Assembly: GCA_027924645.1 (NCBI GenBank)
Contig: BSBN01000213.1
Span: 37,884,501 to 37,948,500, forward strand
DNA: 64,000 nt
Origin: Cunninghamia lanceolata
Lineage: Eukaryota > Streptophyta > Pinopsida > Cupressales > Cupressaceae
Direction: 5' to 3'
This document shows positions 33,209-45,000 of this stretch, piece after piece. The translations under genes were made by a program, and so were the position numbers. Within the stretch, counting starts at the first letter, position 1. Each line of letters begins with the position of its first letter. The notes beneath the pieces were generated by a model. That model was not told where the DNA came from. It did no database searches and saw only the letters and a program-made list of their open reading frames with translations.

Positions 33209-35964
33209 TGTTGGTGCCTGCTGCTGGTTCAAGTTTCAAACATTCATCTGCAGGCACTTTCATGAAAAATCCAAAAAATTCTAAGTCTCTCGGCCTTCTG
33301 GGTTGTTGTATGTATCTTTGTATGTACATACAAAGTTGTATGTATGTTTGTATGTGCAAATGCAAATGTACATTGGCGGGCCTGAAAGAAGAGTTAAATC
33401 GGCTTCAAAAGTGGAAAAAATGGTTGTATGCATCTTTGTATGCATGTCGGGTTTAAAAAATGTGCATGTATGTTGCAGATTCCTAGGAATATTCCTGTTT
33501 GTATGCATGGCGCTTGTATGTATATTTGATATACAACGGGTTACATACAAACGACGGATTCCAAAGATATTCAAATCGGGCTAAAATGGCGATCGGGTCC
33601 GCAGATATGTGCAAGCAGGATTGTATGTATATTCACATACAAGGTGCACATACAAGGCGCACATACAAAGGGGCATATACATTCGTAGATACAAAGGGAA
33701 ATATACAAAGGAATCATCGGCAAAACAATGTATATCGGTGACCCATGCAACAGTCTCCTCGACAGCCGATGCACATACAAAGAACAAGGTGCAAGTCAAT
33801 ATGCATCAAGTCGTAGTTGAATATGCAAAGAGGAATGTATATCGAGTTGTACATCGGCGGCAACATACAAGGCGAAAAATACAAAAGTTGATGCATTTAC
33901 AATTGGTGGGGTCTGCTCAACATACAAAGGCGATTGTATCTCTAATATACAAGTCGCATGTACAAGGTAAAATGTACAAGCAAGGTAATGTACAAGGTGG
34001 ATGCGGCAAGAAAGTAAACTGCAATTATGAAATGGGTCAAGTTTGGCTTGTAAATTGGGATTGTATGTTCCCAATATACAATCCAACATACAATGTGAAG
34101 ATACAAAGAAACATACAAGCAAGTCAACGGCAGTCAGCGTCAGCGATGGGGGCCCACGCAGTTGTATGTTCTGGATTGTATGTATGTGCATATACATTGC
34201 AAAATACAAAGCGCACATACAATCCGGACGTGAAAGGGAGAATGTGTTGCGGTGGATGAGTAGCCGAGGTTCGCGGAATGTATGTTGCACATTGTATGTA
34301 CGATATACAATGAGAGATACATGGAGTTAGATGCAACGCGGATTTCAATGGTTATTTCAATCGGATTCATAATAATTTGTAGTCCGCGGGTTGTATGTAT
34401 ATTGCATTTGTACAATGCAATATACAAGCTGGTATACAATGGAAGTAAGATGCAAGCCGGACCCGAATGCAATTTCAGATTGTTTTATAGAATTTTGGGG
34501 TCTGCCTTGTATGCTGGGCGTTTGTATGTACATGCTTTTGTATATGCAAAGTTTTAAAAGCAAAAGTGGGCGAAAAAATGATATGTATGTTCGCGATAGG
34601 AAAGGTCAAAAGGGTAAAATTGCCTACGTGGTATGTTTTAATTGGTCGACAACTTTTTCAAAGCGATTTGAGGCCGCAGATCTTAGCGGGAAGGGGAGAT
34701 CGACGACCCTATTTCAAATTTTTGAAGGAAGGATTTTCCTGAGTTTGCAGCTGCATTCTAGAGCGGGAGAATTTTCTTATGCATTCGCTACTGCATTTCC
34801 AAGAGGCCGCGGGTAGGTTGGCCATTAATGGCAAATTTGCAAAGGAATGATCGATGGATTGACAGATCAACTACCCGATTTAGGGAGAAAATCTTCAAAC
34901 AACTGCACATTTCCCAATGTCACCTGCTCCTTCCTTCTTCTTCTGCAAGCTGCATTGAATGTTTTGGGCACCATTCTTATGGTGCATTGTATCTGGCAGA
35001 ATTTTGAAATGACCATATACGTTGAATGGATGAGTACATGTTCTTGTTGTATAAGAGGACTATGTTACTCATTTTTTGGGTTGTTGAAGACTTGGGCATT
35101 TTTTTTGGACAAAATAACGAAGAACAGAGCATTTCTTGGTTGTTCTGCCTCTTTAGAGTTTATGAGTTGCATTTGAATGCACCTTGCACATATGTTTAGT
35201 TTCATGTTGTTTTTTATATGATAAATGCTTTATTGCATGTGTATTAGCTGTTTGTCTCCATTTGTTGTATGTATCCCTTCTTTTGAATCTAGTTGCTAAG
35301 GGTTTCTCAAGTTCTAGGATACAGATTTCTTGTATCACATGCTTGATCTCTAACTTTCATTCAAGGAATGGATTAAACTATTTTAGGTTAAGTATGAAGA
35401 AGAATGTATGTCAGCCAGGATATTTGTAAGTAGAGACAGTTAAATACTCAGTCTTGGGTGGTGTTTGTAAGGAAAATACTAGTCCTAACCCCTTGAAACT
35501 TGAATGATAGTTGCAAATCATTCTCTTGTATACGTCTAGTTGACTCCTTGCCCTGAGATAGGCACCGATCTGCTTCTTGTGTATTAGTTATGATCTGAAA
35601 CCCCCTGTCTTGCATCCAAAATATAAAACAAATCCTTTCAAAGCTTTAACATGTTAGTTTGTAGGAGTAGGATTAGGACCCCTACATACTCTCATTCCTA
35701 ACTAGTGAGATATGTCCAAGGAAGTTGCCAACCTTGTGATCTATCACACAAATCTTGGTCCAAACATGAGAGTATTATTCATGTTGTTGCAAAGCTAAAT
35801 CTTTCTATTGGGTGAGTCAAATGTTAAATTTTTAGCTATAGGGATATCCCCCTTGGTGTGGCAGAACCAGAAGTGAAGGGGAGGTAGCGTGTATTTGTTG
35901 GCCAGATTTGCCTGTGCATTGGAACTGGCAAACCCTCTGTCGATCCGGAGAGAAAGAACCAACA
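33209..35964 (+). repeat. Element III 3' LTR
   Basis: Begins TGTTGGTGCCTGCTG and ends GAGAGAAAGAACCAACA, followed by the CCTTG target duplication. It carries the same word field at 33,303-34,560. It lacks a piece of about 14 bases near 35,888 that the 5' LTR has. Confidence 0.9.
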
Positions 35965-35969
35965 CCTTG

Positions 35970-36657
35970 AGCAGTTGCACATCATTTTGAAAGTCCTCTG
36001 TAGAGGCGAGGTTGGATCTTGAGTTATTCACCCTTAAGTGTGTCTTTGGAAGTTATGGTACTAGCGTAGATCAACCTTTAGGTGTGTTTGGCGTGTCTTA
36101 GATGGTGGAGTGTAGCGATGAGCTCCTTCCCATCAACCATGTTTGCTGTGTTTAAGATGTATAGTGTGTTGAAGACATACTCTACGATGCTTGTGTATTC
36201 TGTGTGTCTTCCTTGTGCGTCTTGCATGTTTTTCTATGTCTTGCATGTTTTTGTGGCGGCGCATAGCAATGAGCTCCCCCCACGCTGTGTATTTTGTGTG
36301 CTTTTGATGGTGGTGCATAGCGATGAGCTCCCCCATTGCCTAGTTAGGGTTATATATATAATTGTTTAATCATGTCTTCTCTTCATGTATACCTTGTGTA
36401 TTGCATGACTGCATTCATGTCTTCATCGTGTATTACGTGCCTTTTACTATCTTCTCTGTGTATTGCATGCTTCCTTACTGTATTCACTGTGTTTTGCATG
36501 ATTGTCAAGTGTTTTCTTATGTTTGCCTAAGCTTGGGGGCTAGAAATGGTTCCTTCAAACTTAGGGCGTGTCTTCATTCTAGTGTTTGATATGCTTCAAC
36601 TATACTTTAATGCATGTATTGATTGTAAGATCATACACACATTAAGTGGGGGCTAAA
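35970..36657 (+). other. Element II 3' internal region with polypurine tracts
   Basis: This is the end of element II after element III. Three copies of a GCGATGAGCTCC-type phrase occur near 36,114, 36,266 and 36,319. AAGCTTGGGGGCTAGAAATGG lies near 36,530. A second tract, ATTAAGTGGGGGCTAAA, stands directly before the 3' LTR at 36,658 and is the likely plus-strand primer. No ORF with recognisable motifs is present. Confidence 0.6.
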
Positions 36658-37925
36658 TGTTATGGAGTAAAAAGTGGACACATGTCTTTTTACCTCCTTG
36701 TTTAGCTCCTAGGTCCTTATGATTACATTATACATTCTAAATATTCATCTCGATGTAAAATCCCTTGAAACCAATGTAAATTGGTAATAAGGGTCCCATA
36801 TTTTACCTTACCCCAAACCAAAAAGGAGCCTCAAGATTTGGGCACCCGTGCCCAAGTCTTCCCTGATTGGTTGGGGCAAATTTAATTGCATGTCGGCATA
36901 AGACCTTTAAAAGGTTTTCTCCTTGTTGACTCTTTTAGTTAATTTGATGAATGTTAGTGGGAAAGCATATATAAGTGTGTTTTTGAATTCATTATGAACC
37001 TAGATGGAAATAGCTAACTTATGATATTGAAGCAAAGAAAACAAGAGCATTCATTGTGATTCTAGAGAATATTTGTATGTGTTATTATTGTGTTGTTGGA
37101 GGTTTAAAGCTATCATCTATCTCTCCCTAGGAGCTGAAGGATCTTCATCCTCTTAAGGATTTCATCACATGGGTGATATCATTATGTATTTATCTTTATT
37201 TGAATCATTCTATCATCATTGTTTTCAACCTCTACCCTAAAAGGGCACGCTCTCTTTATCTATCAATAGTGTTGGGAAGCTTGAATGTTATCCCAAGATG
37301 TGACTGAGGCAAGTCCCTAAACACCATAACCCACCAAACCCTCTCTTTACATCTTGTGTATAGGTTACAGGTGCGAGATCCAAAAAAGTGAAGATATAGG
37401 AAGACTAAGCAAGGCTCGGTGTTTTGGGATCTGGCAATAGTTTAGGAATATTCCTCTATAGAAGACTTGGGTGCTGGCACCCTAGTCTTCCTTCCCTTTT
37501 TGACACCATATTTGGCATCAGGGCAGTCTTTGTAACATTTCTCTAGTTTGTAGCTTCTGAAGATTCTGACTTCCAGGACTTTGGCACCCCCAAAATAGTT
37601 CTCTGACATTCCAGCTTTTAGGATACATGTTTTGACATCTTCTTGATCATTCTTGTGCAATTAGTTTTTGGATATCTATTGTACTTCTTCTGTTATTGTC
37701 AGATCATTATAGAACTAGGGTTTTGTGCATCATTGACCTGGGGTTTGATAAAAAGGCTTGATTAAATTAGATCTTTCCATAGCAAACAAGAGTACAAGAT
37801 CTGTATCTGAGTCCTCCTCCATCTGGTAGTGATTTGGCTTAGTCTCGTCCTTAAATGTTATTGTGAAAGAGGGTTTGATCTAGTGTACATGCTAATCTTC
37901 TTCATTCTCTTTTTCATCTATAACA
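36658..37925 (+). repeat. Element II 3' LTR, with empty site of element I
   Basis: This LTR of 1,268 bp begins TGTTATGGAG and ends CTATAACA. At 37,322-37,328 it reads ACACCATAACCC without interruption, the exact place where the 5' copy is split by element I. It thus proves the borders and target duplication of element I. Confidence 0.85.
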
Positions 37926-40638
37926 TGAATCATTGGGAATGTGCTAATAAAACATTTCTAGACCAAGTTAATCTTGGCCACATAACTAAAATTGCTACAC
38001 TATATGAAGCCTTCAATCCAATACGTCAATAGATATATGAAGAAGAAAGAGTAGAGCCAAAAAATTCATTTCAATCAATGAAAGATGAGATAATTGATTT
38101 GGACGAGTTATGAGGTTATCCAAAACTTGTATATTTTTTTAGGTCACTAGGGCAGGGACCTATAGGAGAGTAGATGATGGTTGGAGAGGAGTTAAGGAGA
38201 GGAATAATAAGATTTTCAGATAAGGTGGGTTATTTAGAAGTAGTGGAGTCCCTAAGATTGGTGGATTAGAAGACAATGAAGGATAGCCTAGAGAAACAAT
38301 TTGAATAGGTTATGTAGCCTATGTAAGAAGAATACTAGAACTAATGACACCTACTTCATCATGGAGGTTGATAGAAAGTAATATAGTTAGAAGAGATGGA
38401 AGAACAACATAGAAAAGTGGAAGTAAATATGGTAGTAATGAGATAGATGAAAGTAGTGTAGGTAGGTTATAAGAAAGAGAAGAATATTTGGAGGAAGTAG
38501 TAGAGCTAGAAGAGATATTGGAAGGTAGTAGAGAAGGAGAAGAAAGTAGTAATGTAGGAAAAAAAAAGTCTAGTTAAAATAGGATGAGAGGTGTAATAGA
38601 AGATGAAGTGATGCAACAATTGTGACACTTGGAAAACATATAAGGAGAACACTTGAAGAAGATAAAAATATAGAAATAGGAGAGAAAGAAAGAAAAAAGA
38701 GGGGTACCAGTTTTATAACTAGTTTTGTGGAAGAATACTAAGGAAAGAGATGAGTAAGATCGATGGTGTGAAAACCCTTGGATGAGAGAAGAGATTATAA
38801 GAGATTTTACTAAGTTATCTCTAGGATGAGACAAAGTTTCAATTCTAGGGATAATGTTAGTAGGAATCTCCACGAAGTTGAACATACTCATGTGCCACAA
38901 AGTTCCTAGTGTTATTGAGGAGGTCTTGATGGAACTACATAAAGTGGAAGTTAGAATTTTGAAAAGATGGTATACAAGAGACTATGCAATAGTGCATATC
39001 ACACTGTAATACATTTTGGAAGCATGGACAAATCATGGAGTGATTTAATGTCCTTAATCACTCATTGTATGAATGAGTAAATCATATAAAACTATAATAA
39101 AATAACAAGAGAAGAGGAAAAAATGTGATAAGAGAGAGAAAAAAGAGTGAAAAGATACAATAAGACATTATAAAGCTATATAAGGAGGAGAATAATGTGA
39201 TGTAAAAGCATGGGCTAAAATTAATATTATGAAGCAAGAGGCATGAGAAGAAAATAGTAATATGAGAGGAGAAAGAGAGATATATCCATAAGAATATAAT
39301 GCATAGAAAATAGGGAAGAAATAGTGATGATTGAATGATAAGATGAAATTACAATATGAGATAACAATAGGAGATGATAGACTATGATAGAAAAGGAAAA
39401 CATGATATGATCAAATGTAATAGAGAGGAATAAATAAAGATATAGATTAGATGCTTATTGATTATATTTGGATACTTATGTATATTGAGATGAATATAAT
39501 GAATATATGGAAAATTCTATATGTGGGAGTATGAATGTCTTTTTGATCTATGAAACACATTAGTTGTATTGATTTCCGAGTATATGAATAAAGATATAAG
39601 TTTTGTTACATGGTTATTTGGATATGGAATATAGCTCCCCTTATAAAATTTAAATGATAATTGTTAGTGTTGTATTAATCCATACCAAAGTTATGACACT
39701 TAATATAAAATAATCAGCCCCACATCCCACTTTTTATGTCAATACTCCCCACATAATTAGAACTAAACAAAATTCCTGATGTCTTAGTTCCATCCGTTTG
39801 ATGATAATTAAGATTTTCCACCATACAACAAAGAGTACCAAATCCTCATACAATAATAGACCATGCTCCTATGGAAAAAAATGGTGATTCAAATATTGAA
39901 ATCTTAGAGACCAATATTATTTTGCCACAAAATCTCATTTGATTCATAAAAAGGAGAAGAGAGGTTAGGGATGGAGAGGTTGCTTGATTGAATGAGTAAT
40001 TAGACTCTTAAAAAAATAGAAGAGCAAAGAAAACAATTGAAAGCTACTGAGGAGATAAAATTACCAAATAGAAAAGTGAAATAGATGCATTCAAGGATAA
40101 AATAGCCCAATTGGAAACTACTACATAATAGGTTTGTTATCATGTCATAAGACCTTGCATTCTAGTAAAAAAGAACGAGGCCATGATATAGGAGTTGAGA
40201 GGTGATTGGTACTTGACCTATTATGCAAAGAAGGATTAGTTTCTAAACTAATGTAGTGAAATCAAGAAATTAGGCAAGAGCTACAAGAACAATTGGCATA
40301 GATGGAAAAACTTAGAAATGCAACTAAGTATGCCTACACAATTGCTTTCTAGATGTTGGGATGTATACCTCTAACAAGATTTTATGCCCTTTATATGTAA
40401 GAGAAAATGTATAGGGTTCAACTAGAAATGATTTCACTTGGAGTGCCTTGGGACTTGAACTAGACTTGTACCTTCTACGAAGCCTTCTTTACTAGTACTC
40501 AAAAGGGTAAGAACCAATTATGTGAGTTGTATTCTTACAATTTGGTGATTTCTATGAACACCTTGGAGAACCCCAACCTATTTGTGGGGGAGGTGCGATT
40601 GAGGGCATTTGCCTCATATTTCTTGATGATATTCAAAA
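37926..40638. other. Decayed sequence with purine-rich block; fossil coding traces
   Basis: About 38,150-39,460 is strongly purine-biased on the plus strand, with many GAAG, GAGA and ATAAG words and scattered stops. From 40,290 to 40,638 the plus strand reads as broken coding sequence (stops replacing likely Trp or Gln codons) that continues in frame-like fashion after the solo LTR at 40,639-41,187 to about 41,560. I cannot identify the protein. Confidence 0.4.
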
Positions 40639-41187
40639 TGTTAGGGTTATCCGGCAGAATATATCAATTAAATGCAAATAAAGATTAAACAGAGGAATGA
40701 AAATACATAGAAATAATAACAGCGAGAGACAAGTTTTAACGTGGTTCACCCAACTTGAGCTACATCCACCAAAAGAGAGTCCAATATTATTATCCAGTAA
40801 ATCAAACTGATTACAACCAGCAATCCTTGCAACTCAATACCGCTACAAAAAAACTACAACACAATATCAACGGAAACCCTAACCTTTAGCTACTTTTATC
40901 AAGCCTTATGTCGGTTACAAAAATAGGGTTTTTTATGTCAGCTAATAGAAAAATAACTCCCGATGCCTTTATAAAATAATAGGCAATTTTTCCTTTGGGG
41001 GCATTGCCCCTAGTAGCACCCGCTGGGGGTGTTGCCTTAGACCCCCACTATGGGCTCCGGCCCTAGGCCCCGTAGGAGGGGCTCTGCCCCCCCTGCACTC
41101 CCCCATTAAATAATTTGGGGGGAAACCACGCTGATAAAAGTGGGGAAAATTTAACCTCCGAGTCTGATTAGGCTCCATATAACAACA
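40639..41187 (-). mobile_element. 549-bp solo LTR with GC-rich palindromic block
   Basis: It starts TGTTAGGGTTATCC and ends ATAACAACA, flanked by a perfect CAAAA duplication (40,634-40,638 and 41,188-41,192). On the minus strand it has GTGAACCACGTTAAAA near its 3' end, the counterpart of the TTCCACGTAAAA motif in the other copia-like LTRs, so I orient it minus. A GC-rich block at 40,995-41,115 contains the nested palindromes GGGGCATTGCCCC, GGCCCTAGGCC and GGGGCTCTGCCCC, in sharp contrast to the AT-rich surroundings. The 73-codon frame on the minus strand within it is not a gene. Confidence 0.8.
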
Positions 41188-41192
41188 CAAAA

Positions 41193-41743
41193 TGGAACAT
41201 AGAAATAACCATAGATTTTGAGAAGCCAGATATGCTGGTGAGGGGTGAATTCTCTTATCCTAAGATAATTTTGGGAAAGCTATACTATTTTGGGGTAATG
41301 AATCGATATTAAATCTTATTCAAAGGATGCAAAAAATAATTTTATCACATAGCTAAAAGAGGCAATTAATTGGTAACCTATCAACTTTAGATTTTTTAAA
41401 GATAGGTGGTAGGATTTTCTACCTAAATTGATGAAGTTAGAACCCTTATCTTACTATGATTTTTTCTTTCCTAAATGTAACATGCAATCTCATATTACTC
41501 AATTTAACTCAAGAATTTACAAGAAAGTAAATAAACATGGTAAACAAGAGATTTTTTTTTAATCATTTACATGACTACAAATAAATAAAAGCATAGCTTT
41601 TCTGAATATTTTCAACCTTGAAATTACAGCATATTCAAAGATAGAATTATAGTGAAATCTTTTCACTTCATTACAATACATGATTTGTACTTGGCACTGA
41701 TAACTATTTTACATTAATATAAGAGAATTCTACATTTGGAATC
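41193..41743. other. Decayed sequence right of solo LTR
   Basis: Continuation of the unidentified broken coding sequence, then AT-rich sequence. Nothing else seen. Confidence 0.3.
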
Positions 41744-42097
41744 TTGACATCTATCACTCAAGTCTTGGCAAGTCTTCTACTACAGGGGGAGAGCATCATT
41801 CAAGTGCTTTACCTCCAACCGGAGACCGATGATCCCCTGTACAACTTCCTTCCTGGAAGTGGCCCTACCAAGTTCATGAAGAGTACACAAATATGGAATC
41901 AACAAGCTATGCCATATGAGTTCTAGTGTTGTGTCCTATGTAACACATTTGACCATACAACTCTAGACTATCTTCTAGCTAAGTATGATCATTCTAACGG
42001 GTTACGTCATCTAGACACTTGTGAACCGACTAATGCATGCAGAGACAAATGCATCACGTTGGCCAAAGTTTCAATATACATAACATTATAAAAAAAT
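41744..42097 (+). pseudogene. Fossil ORF of ~118 codons with one TAG stop, unknown
   Basis: The frame is open except for TAG at 41,924. It contains an LYNFLPGSGPTKF stretch and, after the stop, CVLCNTFDHTTLDY, which recalls a zinc knuckle CX2CX4HX4C whose last Cys has become Tyr. It may be the nucleocapsid end of a decayed gag, or a different zinc-binding fragment. No neighbouring motif supports either reading. Confidence 0.3.
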
Positions 42098-45000
42098 GCA
42101 GTCGTATGTTCACACACCTCTAACTCGACTTGGGAACTATCTCATCCTATAGTATGGCTTATTAAGCTAAAAACACTAGACTTATATGTCTAGACTTTAC
42201 TTTAGTCTTAGTCCATCTAACTTAGAAATTAACCTTGTACTCTAGGTTATCCATTTATACAAAGTATAAGTTTAGAAAATATAACTCTTCAATGAGTTCT
42301 TAGTTGCATTATTGCAACCCTAAGAGTCTATGACTACTTGCCATGCTACTCAAACTCAAGAATTAAGCAATCTATTACTCTAAGTCTTGTTTCAACTCTA
42401 ACAAGAAAGAATTAAATTTCATCAAAGAGCTTCTCATACTCTTAACAATAACATCTTATTTTGTGGTATCTCGACCTTATCTGTCGACCATACAATACAA
42501 AGAATAATATAGCATCATAATCAAATTTAAGAGATTCCATGATCTCTAATCTCATCTAATTTGGTTCTAAGGTTTAAATTCCTCTAATCCAAAACATCGT
42601 AAAGTGAACAATCTTCAACAATAATTATAAAAATACCCACTGGTCTACTCTTGACCTCTCGAATATTATAATATTTACATATTAAGTATCTTGAATAGAC
42701 ATCTCATCTAAGATTTATCCTCTTCCAATAAATACTTTTAGCTTCTTAGCTATACTCTAACTTAATCAATCTATCACTTTGATAAGTTTAAGTCTTCCTT
42801 AGTATTATTGACCTAATGGTCATCTTGAATCTTCTGACTTGAATTAAGGGATAGATTTGATTCTACTTGAATCTCTTCTTTAGAAAAGAAAGATAGCACA
42901 CTTATCATAATCTTTAAAACTAAAGAGATACTATAGCCCTTATCTAATTTTGATTTTAAAGATGTATTATCATCTAGATATCTTAGATTAAAAGTATAAC
43001 TTACCTCAGAACAACCTGTTTAGAATAAATAGAAATTATACATGCGAGTCTTCAAGTGATATATATGTTGAGCTCTGTTATCTGACAATTAATAATTCCA
43101 ATTTTGGAATACAGAAACTCAAAAGATCTCTTATCTAATCTTAAAATATAGCATAGAAAGAGTTGGTCATACTGATGGATACTTCATCTACCACAATCTT
43201 ATATTGGCTTGACCTCGATTATGCAGAAACTCGAGTGTAATTCTGGTTAGAATCTATACAAAGAGTTTCTAAAGACAATCGAACTGGAAAATGTTCACTC
43301 ATAAAGGTATATCCTTCACAGATAACTCGTATCCTATCGGTCTATATGAGATTTACTCAACAGCCAATACATACTTAAATATTCTTGGCCTATCAGCCTA
43401 CATAGAAAGTTTACTATATAACATATGTCACTGATATTAACATAATGAGCTGATCTACAGATCAATCATAAATTGACGATCATAAACACGGGTGACTTTT
43501 TCTATCTAACCATATTAACTCACAAATGGTTCATAAAGCAAAATAGTCTTGGATGGACGTAGCATTAAGCTATGCATGACACTTATATATAATCGATATA
43601 GATCAAACTTGACAAACACTGGGTAATCACAATAGTAAAAGACAAATCATAATAGAATATTGCGGCTTACTTAAACATGATGGTCTATACACTACAATCA
43701 GCACGTCAACTCATATTTTTACACAACCAAATATCAATCATGTCGACTCTGTTTACATATAGTATCATAATAAGCAACATTGGCTCTATTAAATACAATA
43801 GTGTAATGAGCACATTGGCTCCATTTCCACACAATAATCCATTGAGTATAATGACTCATAGTTATATTAAAAGCACAGTAATTCATTGAGTATAACGACT
43901 CATAGTCAAATAAAAAGCACAATAATATTTCTAAATATAAATGTTATTAGATATATCACAACAATACCTATAATCTTCAGCCTCATGATTGTTTTCTATG
44001 TTCAATGCTGAATCACAAACAAATTTACAAAAATAACTATAGTATTGAAAATAGGGAATAACCTGTGAGTTTTCAGAGATGATTAGTGAAGTCTCTTCTC
44101 ACTATCTGTCCTCAGCGAGCTCCTCTGTCTTATCCTTCTGTCATCTTTTGGTCACTCCTTTTTCCATCGAGCTCTCGATGCCTCTTCTCCCCCAAACTGT
44201 CGAGAGAATCTCCTTTTTAATGATTAGCTTCCACGCTCCTCAAATGGTGCTTCCATGACTTCCACGAAGGCATCATACTAAGTGGAGGTTATGTTCATTA
44301 AAGACCACTTCCCAAAAGCAATGATAACAATGTGTCTCCACTTCTCTAAATAGTTAGAGAATGAATGGGATTCAAACAACCTCTTAAATTAACAAGGAAA
44401 AATTTCCCATTTTCATGGAGAATTGTCAACCACCTTCTTAAGCCTTCTCCTTAGACTCTATGTTATATATATATATATATCCACAAAAGAAAGAAAAAAA
44501 CATCCTCTTCTTACTTACGTTAATACTGACATCGGTAAGGTTACGAGAACAGGGTCGAGATTATCTCCATTATTTATCTTGCAAAACATCAAAGAACAGT
44601 TACGTTACCAAAATGAATGACTTAACAAAAATCATCAAATCAACATAATTATTCTCTGATTTAAATCGTTATAAAAATGTAACTATAATCATAGCGTATA
44701 GGGAAAACAACACCAATCGACCATATCTTGTCGATGGTTAATTTATCTCGACTTGGTTTTGACAAAACCAATGCTAATGGATCTTGACATCAAATCGACG
44801 ATTGTTGAGTCAAAACCCAAACCTTTGACCAAAAAGGGTAGTTACGAATGACCAAATTTTGACATGGGTTCACTAACAATAAACACAACACTTAGATGAC
44901 AATAATCTATTCCTTCTCATACATCTATTCTCTTCTCTCCGATGATACTCTCCCTCTTATCCTCGGAGGGCAGAAACCTGTCTCCTGTTTACAACTTGCA

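Larger units (their letters stand above)
28046..35964 (+). mobile_element. Element III: long-LTR gypsy element lacking pol
   Basis: Complete element of 7,919 bp with a perfect target duplication CCTTG (28,041-28,045 and 35,965-35,969). Its LTRs are 2,751 and 2,756 bp, longer than its 2,412-bp interior. The primer site is of tRNA-Arg type (TGGCGACTCTACTGGGGAG). The only protein is a gag-like polyprotein with an acidic extension. LTR modules (GGGGTCCGCCTTGTATG and many TTGTATG/CATACAA words) match the LTRs of element IV, so it is a non-autonomous relative in the Tat-like group. LTR difference is about 3% in a 300-bp sample. A tRNA-like sequence abuts its 3' LTR. Confidence 0.9.
14928..37925 (+). 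mobile_element. Element II: old Ty3/gypsy element, host of two nested insertions
   Basis: Two matching LTRs bound this region: the 5' copy begins TGTTATGGAGTAAAAAG at 14,928 and the 3' copy begins the same way at 36,658. Without elements I and III it is about 7.6 kb. It holds an upstream ORF, a gag C-terminal remnant and a protease, but no recognisable reverse transcriptase or integrase, so it is deleted or was non-autonomous. LTRs differ at roughly 10% of sites in the first 300 bases by eye, making it older than its insertions. Flanks are CATGAT and CATGAAT, only an approximate target duplication. Confidence 0.75.

Noticed and set aside
44870..44890. Edge of a further LTR (TGTTAGTGAACCC on the minus strand)
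   Set aside because: I could not find a matching end, target duplication or second copy in the window.
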